From Fibrobacter sp. (GTDB lineage Bacteria; Fibrobacterota; Fibrobacteria; Fibrobacterales; Fibrobacteraceae): a DNA stretch of 64,000 nucleotides. A program made the translations under genes and the position numbers. The stretch spans positions 62,001 through 126,000 of the forward strand of contig JAGCPZ010000027.1 of NCBI GenBank assembly GCA_017965445.1, written 5' to 3'. Positions 28,342 through 36,432 of this stretch are shown piece by piece. The notes beneath the pieces were generated by a model. That model saw only the letters and a list, made by a program, of their open reading frames with translations, searched no databases and was not told the DNA's origin. Every line of letters starts with the position of its first letter. The stretch's first letter is position 1.

Positions 28342-29118
28342 TTACCATATTTTCCAGGGGGCCTTATCTGTGTTCCACATGTCATTCAAATCTCTATTAT
28401 CCTTAAGTGTATCCATAGGATGCCAAAATCCTGTATGTTTGTAAGCGTACATTTTCCCGCTTCGAGCAATACTTATCAGGGGCTCTTTTTCAAAAATGCA
28501 GGTATCGTCATTCGAAGGAAGATAACTAAATACTTCAGGTTCGCAAACAAAGAATCCTGTATTTATCCATTTTTCATCATCTGACGGTTTTTCTCTAAAT
28601 GAAACTATTTTGTTGTTGCTGTCAATTTTTACGGCTCCGAATTTTCCGGTTGGTTGGTATGACGTCATTGTTAGAATTCCGCCTTTGGACTCATGATATT
28701 TGATAGTTTCTGCAATATTTACATCTGCGACTCCATCACCATAGGTCAAAAGGAAACGCTCGTTGCCTACATATTTCTGCACGCGTTTGAGTCGTCCACC
28801 CGTCATGGTGTTCAAACCGGTATCTACCATTGTCACTCGCCATTTTTCGGAATGGTTGTCAAGAATCTTTACACTATTGTTTGACAAATCAACGGTCATA
28901 TCGCAATTATGCCGAAAATAGTTTGCAAAGTATTCCTTGATTATGTATTGCTTGTAACCGCAGCAGATAATAAAGTCGTTGATTCCGTAGTGGCTGTAAA
29001 TTTTCATGATATGCCATAAGATAGGCTTTCCGCCTATTTCGACCATCGGCTTTGGAATAATGTCTGTGGCTTCGCTAAGACGCGAACCAAATCCACCTGC
29101 GAAGATAACTGCTTTCAT
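28342..29118 (-). CDS. rfbF: glucose-1-phosphate cytidylyltransferase
   Basis: 258 residues. AVIFAGGFGSRLSEATDIIP and PKPMVEIGGKPILWHIMK are the signature of RfbF, and GFWHPMDTLKDN closes the protein as in the family. It makes CDP-glucose, the first step for the CDP-dideoxysugar. It is the first gene of the minus-strand operon of eleven genes with gaps of a few bases. Confidence 0.92.
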   Translation of the reverse strand: MKAVIFAGGFGSRLSEATDIIPKPMVEIGGKPILWHIMKIYSHYGINDFIICCGYKQYIIKEYFANYFRHNCDMTVDLSNNSVKILDNHSEKWRVTMVDTGLNTMTGGRLKRVQKYVGNERFLLTYGDGVADVNIAETIKYHESKGGILTMTSYQPTGKFGAVKIDSNNKIVSFREKPSDDEKWINTGFFVCEPEVFSYLPSNDDTCIFEKEPLISIARSGKMYAYKHTGFWHPMDTLKDNRDLNDMWNTDKAPWKIW

Positions 29119-29159
29119 AAAGGGTTCCTAGATAATTGACGTGTTTGTGATAAATGCCG

Positions 29160-29321
<162 letters not shown>

Positions 29322-29360
29322 TTAAAAGGATTTTTACATTTAGTAATATATATATATAAT

Positions 29361-29396
29361 GCCCCGCCGGAACAGGCGAAAATGAGAAAATGGGCG
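29361..29396. repeat. short GCCGGAACAG repeat, copy 0
   Basis: A GC-rich block (GCCCCGCCGGAACAGGCGAA... to GAAAATGGGCG) in an AT-rich gap. Close copies start the long leader repeats at 35449 and 37762. The ends (GCCC/GGGC) and the inner GCC/GGC can pair. Confidence 0.6.
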
Positions 29397-29427
29397 GGAA
29401 TGTGTGGAAAAACGGGAGAAAAAATAA

Positions 29428-29463
29428 AAAATGAGCTCGACATAATAGTCTAGCCCATTTTTT
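29428..29463 (-). terminator. probable terminator of the gene at 29482
   Basis: On the minus strand an imperfect stem (ATGGGCTAGAC with GTCGAGCTCAT, two mismatches) is followed by TTTTTT. It lies 19 bases after the stop codon. Confidence 0.45.
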
Positions 29464-29481
29464 AGCATTTTCCAGTCGATC

Positions 29482-29823
29482 TTAATAGCTTTTTGAATCA
29501 ATGTCTGATACTTTTATCAGATATATTCTGTCCCCTTCTTCGTTAAAGATGTTTCCTTGCAAACCCATATGAAATGTTTTAATTGGGCGGCTTTCAATAT
29601 AAGCTTGCGTGGTGGAGTTATCCGTATAGAGGCATAGATAACCATCCTCTGTCATTATTTCTCCCTTTGGAAAACGATAAAAATGACGCCATTTATTCGA
29701 GACGTTTCCTTTTTCGTCATAGGTCGTATCATACACGGCGTAATCATGTAGACACGTGCCTTTGAGAACTCGAAAAAGGATGTAATCTTTTCCGTTACTG
29801 TTGCCAATGTGATCAATTTTCAT
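29482..29823 (-). CDS. small hypothetical protein
   Basis: 113 residues from ATG 29823, chosen because AAGGAG lies six bases upstream; the open frame extends further to 29967 without a ribosome site. Visible phrases are LFRVLKGTCLHDYAVYDTTYD, WRHFYRFP, and GNIFNEEGDRIYLIKVSD. The layout resembles small DUF1653-like beta-rich proteins, but I cannot assign a family. It stands alone between the glycan operon and HicAB. Confidence 0.5.
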   Translation of the reverse strand: MKIDHIGNSNGKDYILFRVLKGTCLHDYAVYDTTYDEKGNVSNKWRHFYRFPKGEIMTEDGYLCLYTDNSTTQAYIESRPIKTFHMGLQGNIFNEEGDRIYLIKVSDIDSKSY

Positions 29824-29983
29824 ATCAGGCTCCTTTTTTGCGACTTTTATGTACATACCATCGTACTTATATTTGTATCTGATGTTCTGTCGACATGGCA
29901 AAGTTACGTTATGTTTGCCAACCGACTTGTCTAATATATATTTTCTTTCGTAAAACAACAATATCACTTTGTAAAAATATATC

Positions 29984-30012
29984 TTGACAAAATATGTATA
30001 ATTGTTTATATT
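29984..30012 (+). promoter_or_regulatory. hicAB promoter
   Basis: TTGACA (29984-29989), a 17-base spacer and TATATT (30007-30012). It is the best-matching promoter ahead of hicA. Confidence 0.7.
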
Positions 30013-30073
30013 AAGTGAAAAGGAAAAATGGCGAGGCGATTCGGTATGAATGTCGTTGGTGCAGAGGTGGCGG

Positions 30074-30259
30074 ATGACTGCAAAGCAGGTAGAAAAGAAA
30101 TTGATACAAAATGGCTTTACGCTTGATCGAACTCATGGCTCGCACAGAATTTACGTAAAAAAAGGATTTCCTCCGATATCGGTGCCGTTTCATGGAAATA
30201 AGGATTTGAAGCCTGGTACGCTGAAGAATATATTGAAAACGGCCGGAATAGATTGTTAA
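30074..30259 (+). CDS. hicA: HicA-type mRNA interferase toxin
   Basis: 61 residues: MTAKQVEKKLIQNGF, then RTHGSHRIYVKK with the catalytic histidine, and HGNKDLKPGTLKNILKTAG, the standard HicA ending. ATG 30074 follows GAGGTGG. It should cleave mRNA when not bound by the HicB encoded 66 bases downstream. Confidence 0.9.
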   Translation: MTAKQVEKKLIQNGFTLDRTHGSHRIYVKKGFPPISVPFHGNKDLKPGTLKNILKTAGIDC

Positions 30260-30325
30260 TTCTTTCTTGGTATTTATTTTTCCTATTTTTTCATAAAACG
30301 TTTTTTTAATCAAAAAAAGGACAAA

Positions 30326-30850
30326 ATGCAATACGTAGCTAAATTCTTCAAGGACGATGATGGTATCGGAGTTGAGTTTCCGGATGTTCCTGGAGCTTTT
30401 ACTTGTGCTGATACTATGAATGAAGCCAAGGAAATGGCGAAAGAAGCTTTAGACGGTGTCCTTCAAAGCATGTATGAACGCCATGATCCACTTCCTGTTG
30501 CCAAAACGGTTCCTAATGTGGAAGAGGGATTGGTCCCTATAGATGTAGATGACGGACTTGCTGTTGCATATTCCATATTCGAAGCTTATAGGGGCAAAAG
30601 TGCTGCATCTGTAGCTCGAACAATGGGAATATCAAGGCAGGCGTTTAGGTATATTGAAAATGCAAAATTGTCTTTGTCTTTGTCTAAACTTGTGAAAGTT
30701 GCTGATGCTTTGGACAAACATGTTGAAATTCAATTTGTTGACAATTATGATTGTTCTTCTCTAGAGAGAAAAATGAATGTCTTATGCGATAAGGGGCGCC
30801 GGGTAAAGCGTCGCTCACGAGCTCGAAAAGATGAACCCGTAAGCGTTTAA
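30326..30850 (+). CDS. hicB: HicB-type antitoxin with C-terminal XRE-like domain
   Basis: 174 residues. Residues 1-70 form the degraded RNase H-like HicB fold (GIGVEFPDVPGAFTCADTMNEA). Residues 85-130 have a helix-turn-helix (SAASVARTMGISRQAFRYIENAK) that can bind the operator. A basic tail (KGRRVKRRSRARKDE) follows and is unusual in length. It neutralises HicA and likely represses the promoter at 29984. Confidence 0.88.
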   Translation: MQYVAKFFKDDDGIGVEFPDVPGAFTCADTMNEAKEMAKEALDGVLQSMYERHDPLPVAKTVPNVEEGLVPIDVDDGLAVAYSIFEAYRGKSAASVARTMGISRQAFRYIENAKLSLSLSKLVKVADALDKHVEIQFVDNYDCSSLERKMNVLCDKGRRVKRRSRARKDEPVSV

Positions 30851-30892
30851 AATCTGCTATTCCCGCAAAAAATAATTGCTATTTGGCCGATT

Positions 30893-31264
30893 TTAACGAG
30901 TTGTCAAATCGCTAGCGCATTCCGCGAACAATTGCCTCGCATACAGCGTGATGCCGCAGATGATGATTGCTGCGCCGACCATGTTTGTCGTGGTGATGGC
31001 CTCGCCAAACACAAAGTGCGCAAGCATCAGCCCGAACACCACGCCCGTACCCTTGAACATATAGGCCAGGCTCACGTCCATCCGCTTGATAATTTGCTGC
31101 CACAGCACCGCGTAGATTCCCAGCACGCCCACCGTGCAGGCAAGGAACGCGATGTACCCCGGCGAGAGGAATTCCCGCTGCGACGCAAGCTTCGAGAACA
31201 CCCCCGAGGTGGTGTAAATGAAGAACGTACCAATCAGGGCGATGTATTTAAGGACCGTGAGCAT
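30893..31264 (-). CDS. SMR/EamA-like small multidrug-type transporter, copy A (intact)
   Basis: 123 residues from ATG 31264 (MLTVLKYIALIGTFFIYTTS) with four membrane helices: KYIALIGTFFIYTTSGVFSK, YIAFLACTVGVLGIYAVLWQ, AYMFKGTGVVFGLMLAHFVF and MVGAAIIICGITLYA. The pattern VVFGLMLAHFVFGE is that of half-size drug/metabolite transporters. It is the only complete one of three copies (33535-33852, 37426-37715). An upstream in-frame extension to 31447 lacks sense and crosses a RhuM remnant. Substrate unknown. A TATATT box ends nine bases before the ATG. Confidence 0.75.
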   Translation of the reverse strand: MLTVLKYIALIGTFFIYTTSGVFSKLASQREFLSPGYIAFLACTVGVLGIYAVLWQQIIKRMDVSLAYMFKGTGVVFGLMLAHFVFGEAITTTNMVGAAIIICGITLYARQLFAECASDLTTR

Positions 31265-31338
31265 CTGATGGGGAATATAGATAATGCTACGCCGAATAAC
31301 GTCATTTTTACTCAATTTAACCATTTTATGGGGTCGAA

Positions 31339-31432
31339 ATGCTCCAAGGGAGCAACTATAAAGAATTTCTTTATAGTTCAACAAGAAATGGGGGTAGGAA
31401 AATGGGCCGAATTTGGCGCTGATTATGACTAA
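31339..31432 (+). pseudogene. RhuM remnant with embedded palindrome
   Basis: The + frame reads KGATIKNFFIVQQEMG... and stops at 31432. ATIKKFFIVQ is a RhuM phrase also present in the fragment at 33930-34172. Bases 31354-31378 form a perfect palindrome with 12-base arms (AACTATAAAGAA/TTCTTTATAGTT) and one central base. A preceding small hairpin (TGCTCC/GGAGCA) is at 31340-31354. Confidence 0.55.
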
Positions 31433-31555
31433 AAAAAAGAAAAACAACTCGATTGTTCGCTTTTATTTTGGAAAATGGCATAAAATTTGCTAATTTTTTA
31501 GATAAAAGCACACTTTTCTTGCTTTTTTTATTATATTTTGATATAGGGTAACCAT

Positions 31556-32815
31556 ATGATTCAAGAAATAAAAATAAGGAATTTTCTTTCAATAAGGGAA
31601 GAAATTCGGCTGAGCTTCGAAGCTACAAGCGATTCTTTTGCCGAGGATTGTCAGGTTGTTGCTGTAAACGATCATGTCCGGTTGTTGCGGTTTATGGTGC
31701 TATACGGCTATAATGCTGCGGGCAAGTCGAATATATTGAGCGCACTCAAGTTTCTAAGGTGGTTCTGGTTTTATAAGTCGGACAATCCCGACGATGGTAC
31801 ATTGGTTGAACCTTTTAAAATGGATGTGCTTTCTAGAAACAAACCTTCCGGATTTGAATTGATTTTCTTTGTTGATGGGGTGAAGTATTGGTATCAGCTG
31901 GAACTCGATGTGAATCAGGTTCTCCAAGAAAGGCTGTATTTTTACAAAAGTGTTCAGCCTACGAAATTGTTTGAAAGAACATTAGAAGGCAATCAATCAA
32001 AAATCTGGTTTGCACCCAAGGTTATAAAATTAAGCAGTACAGCGAAAGAGCAGATATCGCTAAACTGTTTAAAGAACATGTCTTTCTTTGCGGCCAAAAC
32101 ACAGGTAAATGTTGAAATTCCTCCTATTGATGCAGTCATTGGTTATTTCAAACGGAATATCATGCAAGTTGTCGAGCCTACAACGAACTTGATGTCTTTT
32201 GCGAAAAACAGGGGCTTCGAGAATCCCGCGTTGATTCCATATCTTCTTGAATTTTTGAAGAATGCTGATTTTAACATATCCGATATTAGAATTGAAAAAA
32301 ATCCATATTTGGCAAAAGATGCCGAGCAATTGTTAAAGGGAAAGCTGATCGGAGAAGACTTCGCGCTTGATGCTCTTAACGCTTTATTCTCACATACAGT
32401 AGAACTTGGGAATAAGCGTGGTATGTACCATTTCGATGAAAGAGGTGAATCTAGAGGAACGTTAAGGACCTTTGGCGTGGAATCGGCTATATTTGAAGCG
32501 ATGGAAAAGAATTGCATGCTCCCGATAGATGAAATCGAAAGCTCGCTGCATCCGAGATTGCTAGAAACGATTCTTTTCAAGTACCTGGAAACAAAATCAG
32601 CTTCGCAACTTTTGGTTACGACCCATAACGACGGCTTGTTGGATTTAACCGATGATTTGTTGAGAAAAGATTCAATAGTGTTTGTTGAAAAGAATAAAGC
32701 TGCCTGTTCATCTGTTTACAGGTTGAGCGACTTCAAAGGGCTGAACCGACTGTCTTCAATAAGGTCTGCTTATAGAAATAAAAGATTTGGTGCAACACAA
32801 TTTGGAAATACATGA
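31556..32815 (+). CDS. AbiLi/RloA-like AAA ATPase
   Basis: 419 residues, an ABC-type AAA_15 ATPase. Walker A is GYNAAGKSN (51-59), the Walker B/signature region is MLPIDEIESSLHPRLLE (about 325), and LLVTTHNDGLLDL is the conserved histidine switch. The N-terminal IKIRNFLSIREEIRLSFE is typical of RloA/OLD-type proteins. It overlaps the RloB gene by four bases. This pair is the composition of AbiL phage-defence systems, where the ATPase is thought to sense infection and license the RloB nuclease. Confidence 0.82.
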   Translation: MIQEIKIRNFLSIREEIRLSFEATSDSFAEDCQVVAVNDHVRLLRFMVLYGYNAAGKSNILSALKFLRWFWFYKSDNPDDGTLVEPFKMDVLSRNKPSGFELIFFVDGVKYWYQLELDVNQVLQERLYFYKSVQPTKLFERTLEGNQSKIWFAPKVIKLSSTAKEQISLNCLKNMSFFAAKTQVNVEIPPIDAVIGYFKRNIMQVVEPTTNLMSFAKNRGFENPALIPYLLEFLKNADFNISDIRIEKNPYLAKDAEQLLKGKLIGEDFALDALNALFSHTVELGNKRGMYHFDERGESRGTLRTFGVESAIFEAMEKNCMLPIDEIESSLHPRLLETILFKYLETKSASQLLVTTHNDGLLDLTDDLLRKDSIVFVEKNKAACSSVYRLSDFKGLNRLSSIRSAYRNKRFGATQFGNT

Positions 32816-33537
32816 AGCAGATAAAGAAAGATATTCAAAGTCACTATTTCCCCAAGCAAGAAATTGTTGCGGATTCTGTAGAGCTGGGTTCATTGGAACT
32901 TCGGCCCTCGTATCCATTTATAGTAAGTGGCGGACGGAATACGGAACGATACTATTTTAAACACGTCTCAAAAATCACAGATTATAAGTTTAATGTCCGA
33001 CCAGAATATTTTGGTGACGAATCTAGCTATGTAGATGTTTTTCCTGAAAGAATCAAAAAAATTTTAGCCGAAGATGCCGACGCGAAGATTTTTTGTGTGT
33101 TTGACTGGGATACAGTGTATGGCAACGAGACGAACCTGAAAAAGCATAAACTCCTAGAGCGACGTCTGAAAAAACTTCTGGATGCGGGCAAGGTTGTTTT
33201 TTGCCCGAGCATGCCAAGCATTGAATATTGGTTCTTGTTGCATTTTGAAAACCGGACCGACTTGATGAGATTCTATGGAAAGGTGAACAATCGTCTGAGT
33301 CCGCATTTAAAGCCGTTTTTGGATAAGTTGTACGAAAATGATGTGCTCCCGCCGATTGGAAAATTTTTGAAGAAGAAAAAGTTCCTGGAGAATGACGGTT
33401 GGGTGAAGGCTCTTTGCGGAGGCGGAAAACTCGAAACAGCTATAAAAAATGCGGAGCAGAATATAGTCAAGGCGAAAGAGTCGCATTGTTTGGATGCTGA
33501 ATCGTATTCTTTTGTCTACCAGGCGTTCAAGAACTGA
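32812..33537 (+). CDS. RloB-like (AbiLii) TOPRIM-fold effector
   Basis: 241 residues. FIVSGGRNTERYYFKHV (the E of TOPRIM), FCVFDWDTV (the DxD) and CPSMPSIEYWFLLHF are the RloB landmarks. It is cotranslated with the ATPase. Its TGA stop (33535-33537) is the first part of the SMR repeat copy B, so the C-terminus may have been trimmed or set by that junction. Predicted to cut nucleic acid, probably tRNA or DNA, during infection; not shown here. Confidence 0.8.
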   Translation: MKQIKKDIQSHYFPKQEIVADSVELGSLELRPSYPFIVSGGRNTERYYFKHVSKITDYKFNVRPEYFGDESSYVDVFPERIKKILAEDADAKIFCVFDWDTVYGNETNLKKHKLLERRLKKLLDAGKVVFCPSMPSIEYWFLLHFENRTDLMRFYGKVNNRLSPHLKPFLDKLYENDVLPPIGKFLKKKKFLENDGWVKALCGGGKLETAIKNAEQNIVKAKESHCLDAESYSFVYQAFKN

Positions 33538-33852
33538 TTGCTGCCCCGACGATATTCGTCGTGGTGATTGCCTCGCCAAACACATAGTGCGCGAGCATTA
33601 GCCCGAACACCACGCCCGTGCCCTTGAACATGTAGGCCAGGCTCACGTCCATCCGTTTGATGATCTGCTGCCACAGCACCGCGTAGATTCCCAACACGCC
33701 CACCGTGCAGCCCAGGAACGCGATGTACCCCGGCGAGAGGAACTCCCGCTGCGACGCCAGCTTCGAGAACACTCCCGACGAGGTGTAAATGAAGAACGTG
33801 CCAATCAGGGCGATGTATTTAAGTACTGTGTGCATCTAGCGGGGAATATAGA
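33535..33852 (-). pseudogene. SMR-like transporter, copy B (3'-truncated)
   Basis: The frame 33835-33527 keeps the first 99 residues almost unchanged from copy A (MHTVLKYIALIGTFFIYTSS...ITTTNIVGAAI), then adds SS and stops inside the end of the RloB gene. The last helix (about 22 residues) is missing. The match to copy A continues upstream to the TATATT box and ends near 33852. Confidence 0.85.
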
Positions 33853-33893
33853 ATTTGCCAGAAAAAAAATCCCCAAATATTCATGAAAATGAC

Positions 33894-33922
33894 TTGACAG
33901 AGCTGTTTAAATAGTGTACATT
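33894..33922 (+). promoter_or_regulatory. promoter of the RhuM fragment
   Basis: TTGACA, 17 bases, TACATT. Initiation would fall at about 33929-33930, exactly where the RhuM frame begins with ATT instead of ATG. Confidence 0.6.
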
Positions 33923-33929
33923 TGTGTAG

Positions 33930-34172
33930 ATTAACAACAAAAAAGAATCAGTAAATAGCTTTCTGTTATATCAGGACAAAGACGGCAAAACGAATGTCTC
34001 GGTACGTTTTGCCGAAGAGGATGTGTGGGTGACACAAGTCCAACTTGCGGAAATTTATGACACGACCCGTCAAAATATCGGTCAGCATATAGAAAATATC
34101 TACACGGACGGGGAGTTGCCTAGAGAGGCAACTATAAAGAAATTCTTTATAGTTCAAAGCAAAATTATATAA
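33930..34172 (+). pseudogene. RhuM N-terminal fragment
   Basis: 80 codons beginning INNKKESVNSFLLYQDKDG, then VRFAEEDVWVTQVQLAEIYD, TTRQNIGQHIENIY and ATIKKFFIVQ before stopping. This is the N-terminal winged-helix-like domain of RhuM/Fic-associated proteins (compare VRVENETVWLTQAQMAELFN at 36549). No start codon is present; the first codon at the predicted transcription start is ATT, one base from ATG. A palindrome lies at 34130-34154. Confidence 0.8.
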
Positions 34173-34186
34173 AATCAGTAAAAATC

Positions 34187-34221
34187 TTGACAAATTTAAC
34201 ACTACACATTATATTTGTCAA
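34187..34221 (+). promoter_or_regulatory. promoter with flanking operator for the ATPase at 34225
   Basis: TTGACA (34187-34192), a 17-base spacer and TATATT (34210-34215). An 8-base inverted repeat, TTGACAAA (34187-34194) and TTTGTCAA (34214-34221), covers the -35 box and the start site. The ATG follows within a few bases, so the message is nearly leaderless. Confidence 0.7.
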
Positions 34222-34224
34222 TAT

Positions 34225-35445
34225 ATGCAGTATATTCAAAGAACACTAGAAAAAGCCGTGAGAAGGATGAATGCGTCCTTTCCTGTAGTCATGGTTACAG
34301 GGCCTCGGCAGGTCGGTAAATCCACGCTCCTACGAAACAGCGACAAGGCTCGTCGTTATGTATCACTGGACAGGATGGAACACCGTATCCTGGCTTGCGA
34401 AAATCCAGACCTTTTCTTACAGAGGTTCCCGCCCCCTGTGCTCATAGACGAAATCCACCTGGCACCGCAGCTACTCCCCTATATCAAGGCGATATCTGAT
34501 GAAATCGGGGAAAAGGGGTTGTTCTGGATAACGGGCTCCCAGCAGTTCCGCCTGATGAAGGGTGTATCCGAAAGTCTTGCAGGTCGTGTCGGCATATTGC
34601 AGCTACAGGGACTCTCCCTTGATGAAACAGCGGGTAAACCGGAAATCGACAAGTTTGTTCCCGTTAAGGAATGGCTTGAAAAAAGAAGTTGTTCCGTAGC
34701 AGAAGGTTCCCTTCAGTCTTTATTCAGCCGGATTTGGCGAGGCAGCTACCCGGCTCTCTACGAAAATCCCGAAATGGATTGGGAGGATTTCTACAATTCT
34801 TACATACAGACCTATATTGAAAGGGACGTGCGAGAGTTGGTCAACATTGGAGACGAACTGGCATTTACAAAGTTCATCACGGCGGTTGCATCCAGGACCG
34901 GACAGTTGCTGAACTATTCCGATGTCGCGAAAGACATCGGAAAGAATGTCCCGACCGTGCAGCGATGGCTTTCTATCTTGGTCAGCTCTGGACTCGTTTA
35001 CCTATTGTATCCTTACGCACAAAGTATCGGAAACAGGATGACCAAGATGCCCAAGGTTTACTTTTTGGATACGGGTCTAGCCTGCTATTTGACGCGATGG
35101 ACTTCGCCGGAAGTTCTAGAGGCTGGCGCCAAATGCGGAGAAATGCTAGAGACATTCGTGATTTCCGAGATTTTGAAAACCTATTGGCATAATGGACGGC
35201 AACCAAATTTCAGCTTTTATCGCGACAGGGAAAATCGCGAGATCGACCTGATTGTGGAAGAAAACGGTCTGTTGCATCCTGTTGAAATCAAGAAGACGTC
35301 GAATCCCACTCAGAAGGACATAAAACATTTCGGTATACTGGAAAAGTACGGCTTACCAGTGGGGACTGGTGCCGTCATATGCCTATCGCAAACATCATTA
35401 CCATTGACGGACAAGGTAAATATAATTCCGGTGACTTTTTTATAA
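34225..35445 (+). CDS. AAA_14/DUF4143 ATPase
   Basis: 406 residues. Walker A is VTGPRQVGKST (25-34) and Walker B is PVLIDEIHLAP (about 70-79); ITGSQQFRLM is sensor 1. The DUF4143 half has YIQTYIERDVREL, YFLDTGLACYL, and a nuclease-like end FYRDRENREIDLIVEENG with VEIKKTSNPT (PD-(D/E)XK-like D...E-x-K). These proteins are very common in Fibrobacter and Bacteroidetes; their role is unknown, with a TA or mobile character suspected. It is followed directly by leader repeat L1. Confidence 0.85.
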   Translation: MQYIQRTLEKAVRRMNASFPVVMVTGPRQVGKSTLLRNSDKARRYVSLDRMEHRILACENPDLFLQRFPPPVLIDEIHLAPQLLPYIKAISDEIGEKGLFWITGSQQFRLMKGVSESLAGRVGILQLQGLSLDETAGKPEIDKFVPVKEWLEKRSCSVAEGSLQSLFSRIWRGSYPALYENPEMDWEDFYNSYIQTYIERDVRELVNIGDELAFTKFITAVASRTGQLLNYSDVAKDIGKNVPTVQRWLSILVSSGLVYLLYPYAQSIGNRMTKMPKVYFLDTGLACYLTRWTSPEVLEAGAKCGEMLETFVISEILKTYWHNGRQPNFSFYRDRENREIDLIVEENGLLHPVEIKKTSNPTQKDIKHFGILEKYGLPVGTGAVICLSQTSLPLTDKVNIIPVTFL

Positions 35446-35737
35446 AACGCCCTGCCGGAACAGCCGAAAACGAGAAAATGGGCGACAAAAAGCGAATTCT
35501 ACTGGACATTTTTTGCAAAACAAGCAAAATTGTCCACTTCTATTAGACAATATTCAGTTTATGGAGCAATGGCACTTTCTCGGCACGTTGACGGCACTTC
35601 AATCAAATTTTTTTTGAAAAACGCTTGACAGTGACACCCTGAAAATTTATATTAGTGCACAAGTGAGTAGTTTTGCTCGCGAAAAACAATTGAAGACCCG
35701 CAATTTCAGGCCTGTTTGCGGGGAGGAGTGAAAGATG
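35446..35737 (+). repeat. leader repeat L1 (promoter, hairpin, ribosome site)
   Basis: About 290 bases nearly identical to 37759-38051. It opens with the GCCGGAACAG block, contains an ATTGTC/GACAAT inverted repeat near 35540-35562, a promoter TTGACA-17-TATATT (35625-35653), a hairpin CCCGCAA/TTGCGGG (35697-35722) with a CAGGCCTG loop, and a strong AGGAG site. The first ATG after it is 35735. A shorter relative, hairpin plus ribosome site only, precedes the RhuM gene at 36509-36548. Confidence 0.85.
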
Positions 35738-36391
35738 AACGATCTTAATATATTGACGTTTATACTAATATCTTGTATATTTGTTAGTATGATTGTCAAT
35801 AACAAAGAAAAGATACTAATGAATCTTCTCTTGGAAAAGGGCGGACGGATTACTGCGAAGCAGGCTTCTCTTGCGGGTATCCACAGGATGTTCCTGAAAC
35901 AGCTTTCCGATGCCGGGAAAATCGTAAGGGTTGCGCGAGGAGTGTATCAGTTGGAAACGGCACAAGAGGACGAACTCCTGAATTTGCAGCATCGTTGCCC
36001 GACGGGCGTATTCTCATGCGAAACGGCTTTGTTCTTGCATTCTCTGACAGAACGCGCGCCGTTTATGTGGACCATGACGTTTAAGGGGTTCTACCATTCG
36101 CCCACTCTAGCAGAAAATGGAATTGTAGTAAAGCATTCATCGAAGAATCTTTATCCGCTTGAGATCGTAGAGGTCAAAACGCCCTTAGGTAACGTTGTGC
36201 GCACCTATTCTGCCGAAAGAACCTTGTGCGAAATCATGACGGCCAAAGTTGCGGCCGATATCCAGACAATAACCTATGCAATTAAAACGTACGTCGGCCG
36301 TAAAGAAAAGAATATTCCGAAACTGATGCAACTTGCAAAGACTTTTCATGTAGAAAAAAAACTCAGAGCGTATTTAGAGGTGCTGCTGTGA
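35735..36391 (+). CDS. AbiEi-like type IV antitoxin/regulator, orphan
   Basis: 218 residues from 35735, or 200 from 35789 (MIVNNKEKILMN). An N-terminal winged helix (GGRITAKQASLAGIHRMFLKQLSDAGKIVRVARGVYQL) is followed by HRCPTGVFSCETALFLHSLTERAP and VRTYSAERTLCEIMTA, the AbiEi_4-type domain. The first 18 residues read from the leader ATG are hydrophobic and not part of the domain, so 35789 with its own promoter is the likelier start. AbiEi normally precedes AbiEii; no AbiEii is found, and a short RhuM/SMR scar follows the stop. Confidence 0.75.
   Translation: MNDLNILTFILISCIFVSMIVNNKEKILMNLLLEKGGRITAKQASLAGIHRMFLKQLSDAGKIVRVARGVYQLETAQEDELLNLQHRCPTGVFSCETALFLHSLTERAPFMWTMTFKGFYHSPTLAENGIVVKHSSKNLYPLEIVEVKTPLGNVVRTYSAERTLCEIMTAKVAADIQTITYAIKTYVGRKEKNIPKLMQLAKTFHVEKKLRAYLEVLL
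35753..35781 (+). promoter_or_regulatory. second, internal promoter for AbiEi
   Basis: TTGACG, 17 bases, TATATT. The transcript would start at about 35788, one base before the ATG at 35789. It lies inside the first 18 codons read from the leader ATG. Confidence 0.6.
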
Positions 36392-36432
36392 TATGAGAAA
36401 ATAAACTTTGAATCGCTAAGGAGATGCTGGAT

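Noticed and set aside
30932..31432. 166-codon plus-strand frame across SMR copy A
   Set aside because: Most of it is antisense to the transporter. Only the last part (from about 31339) has RhuM similarity and is listed as a remnant.
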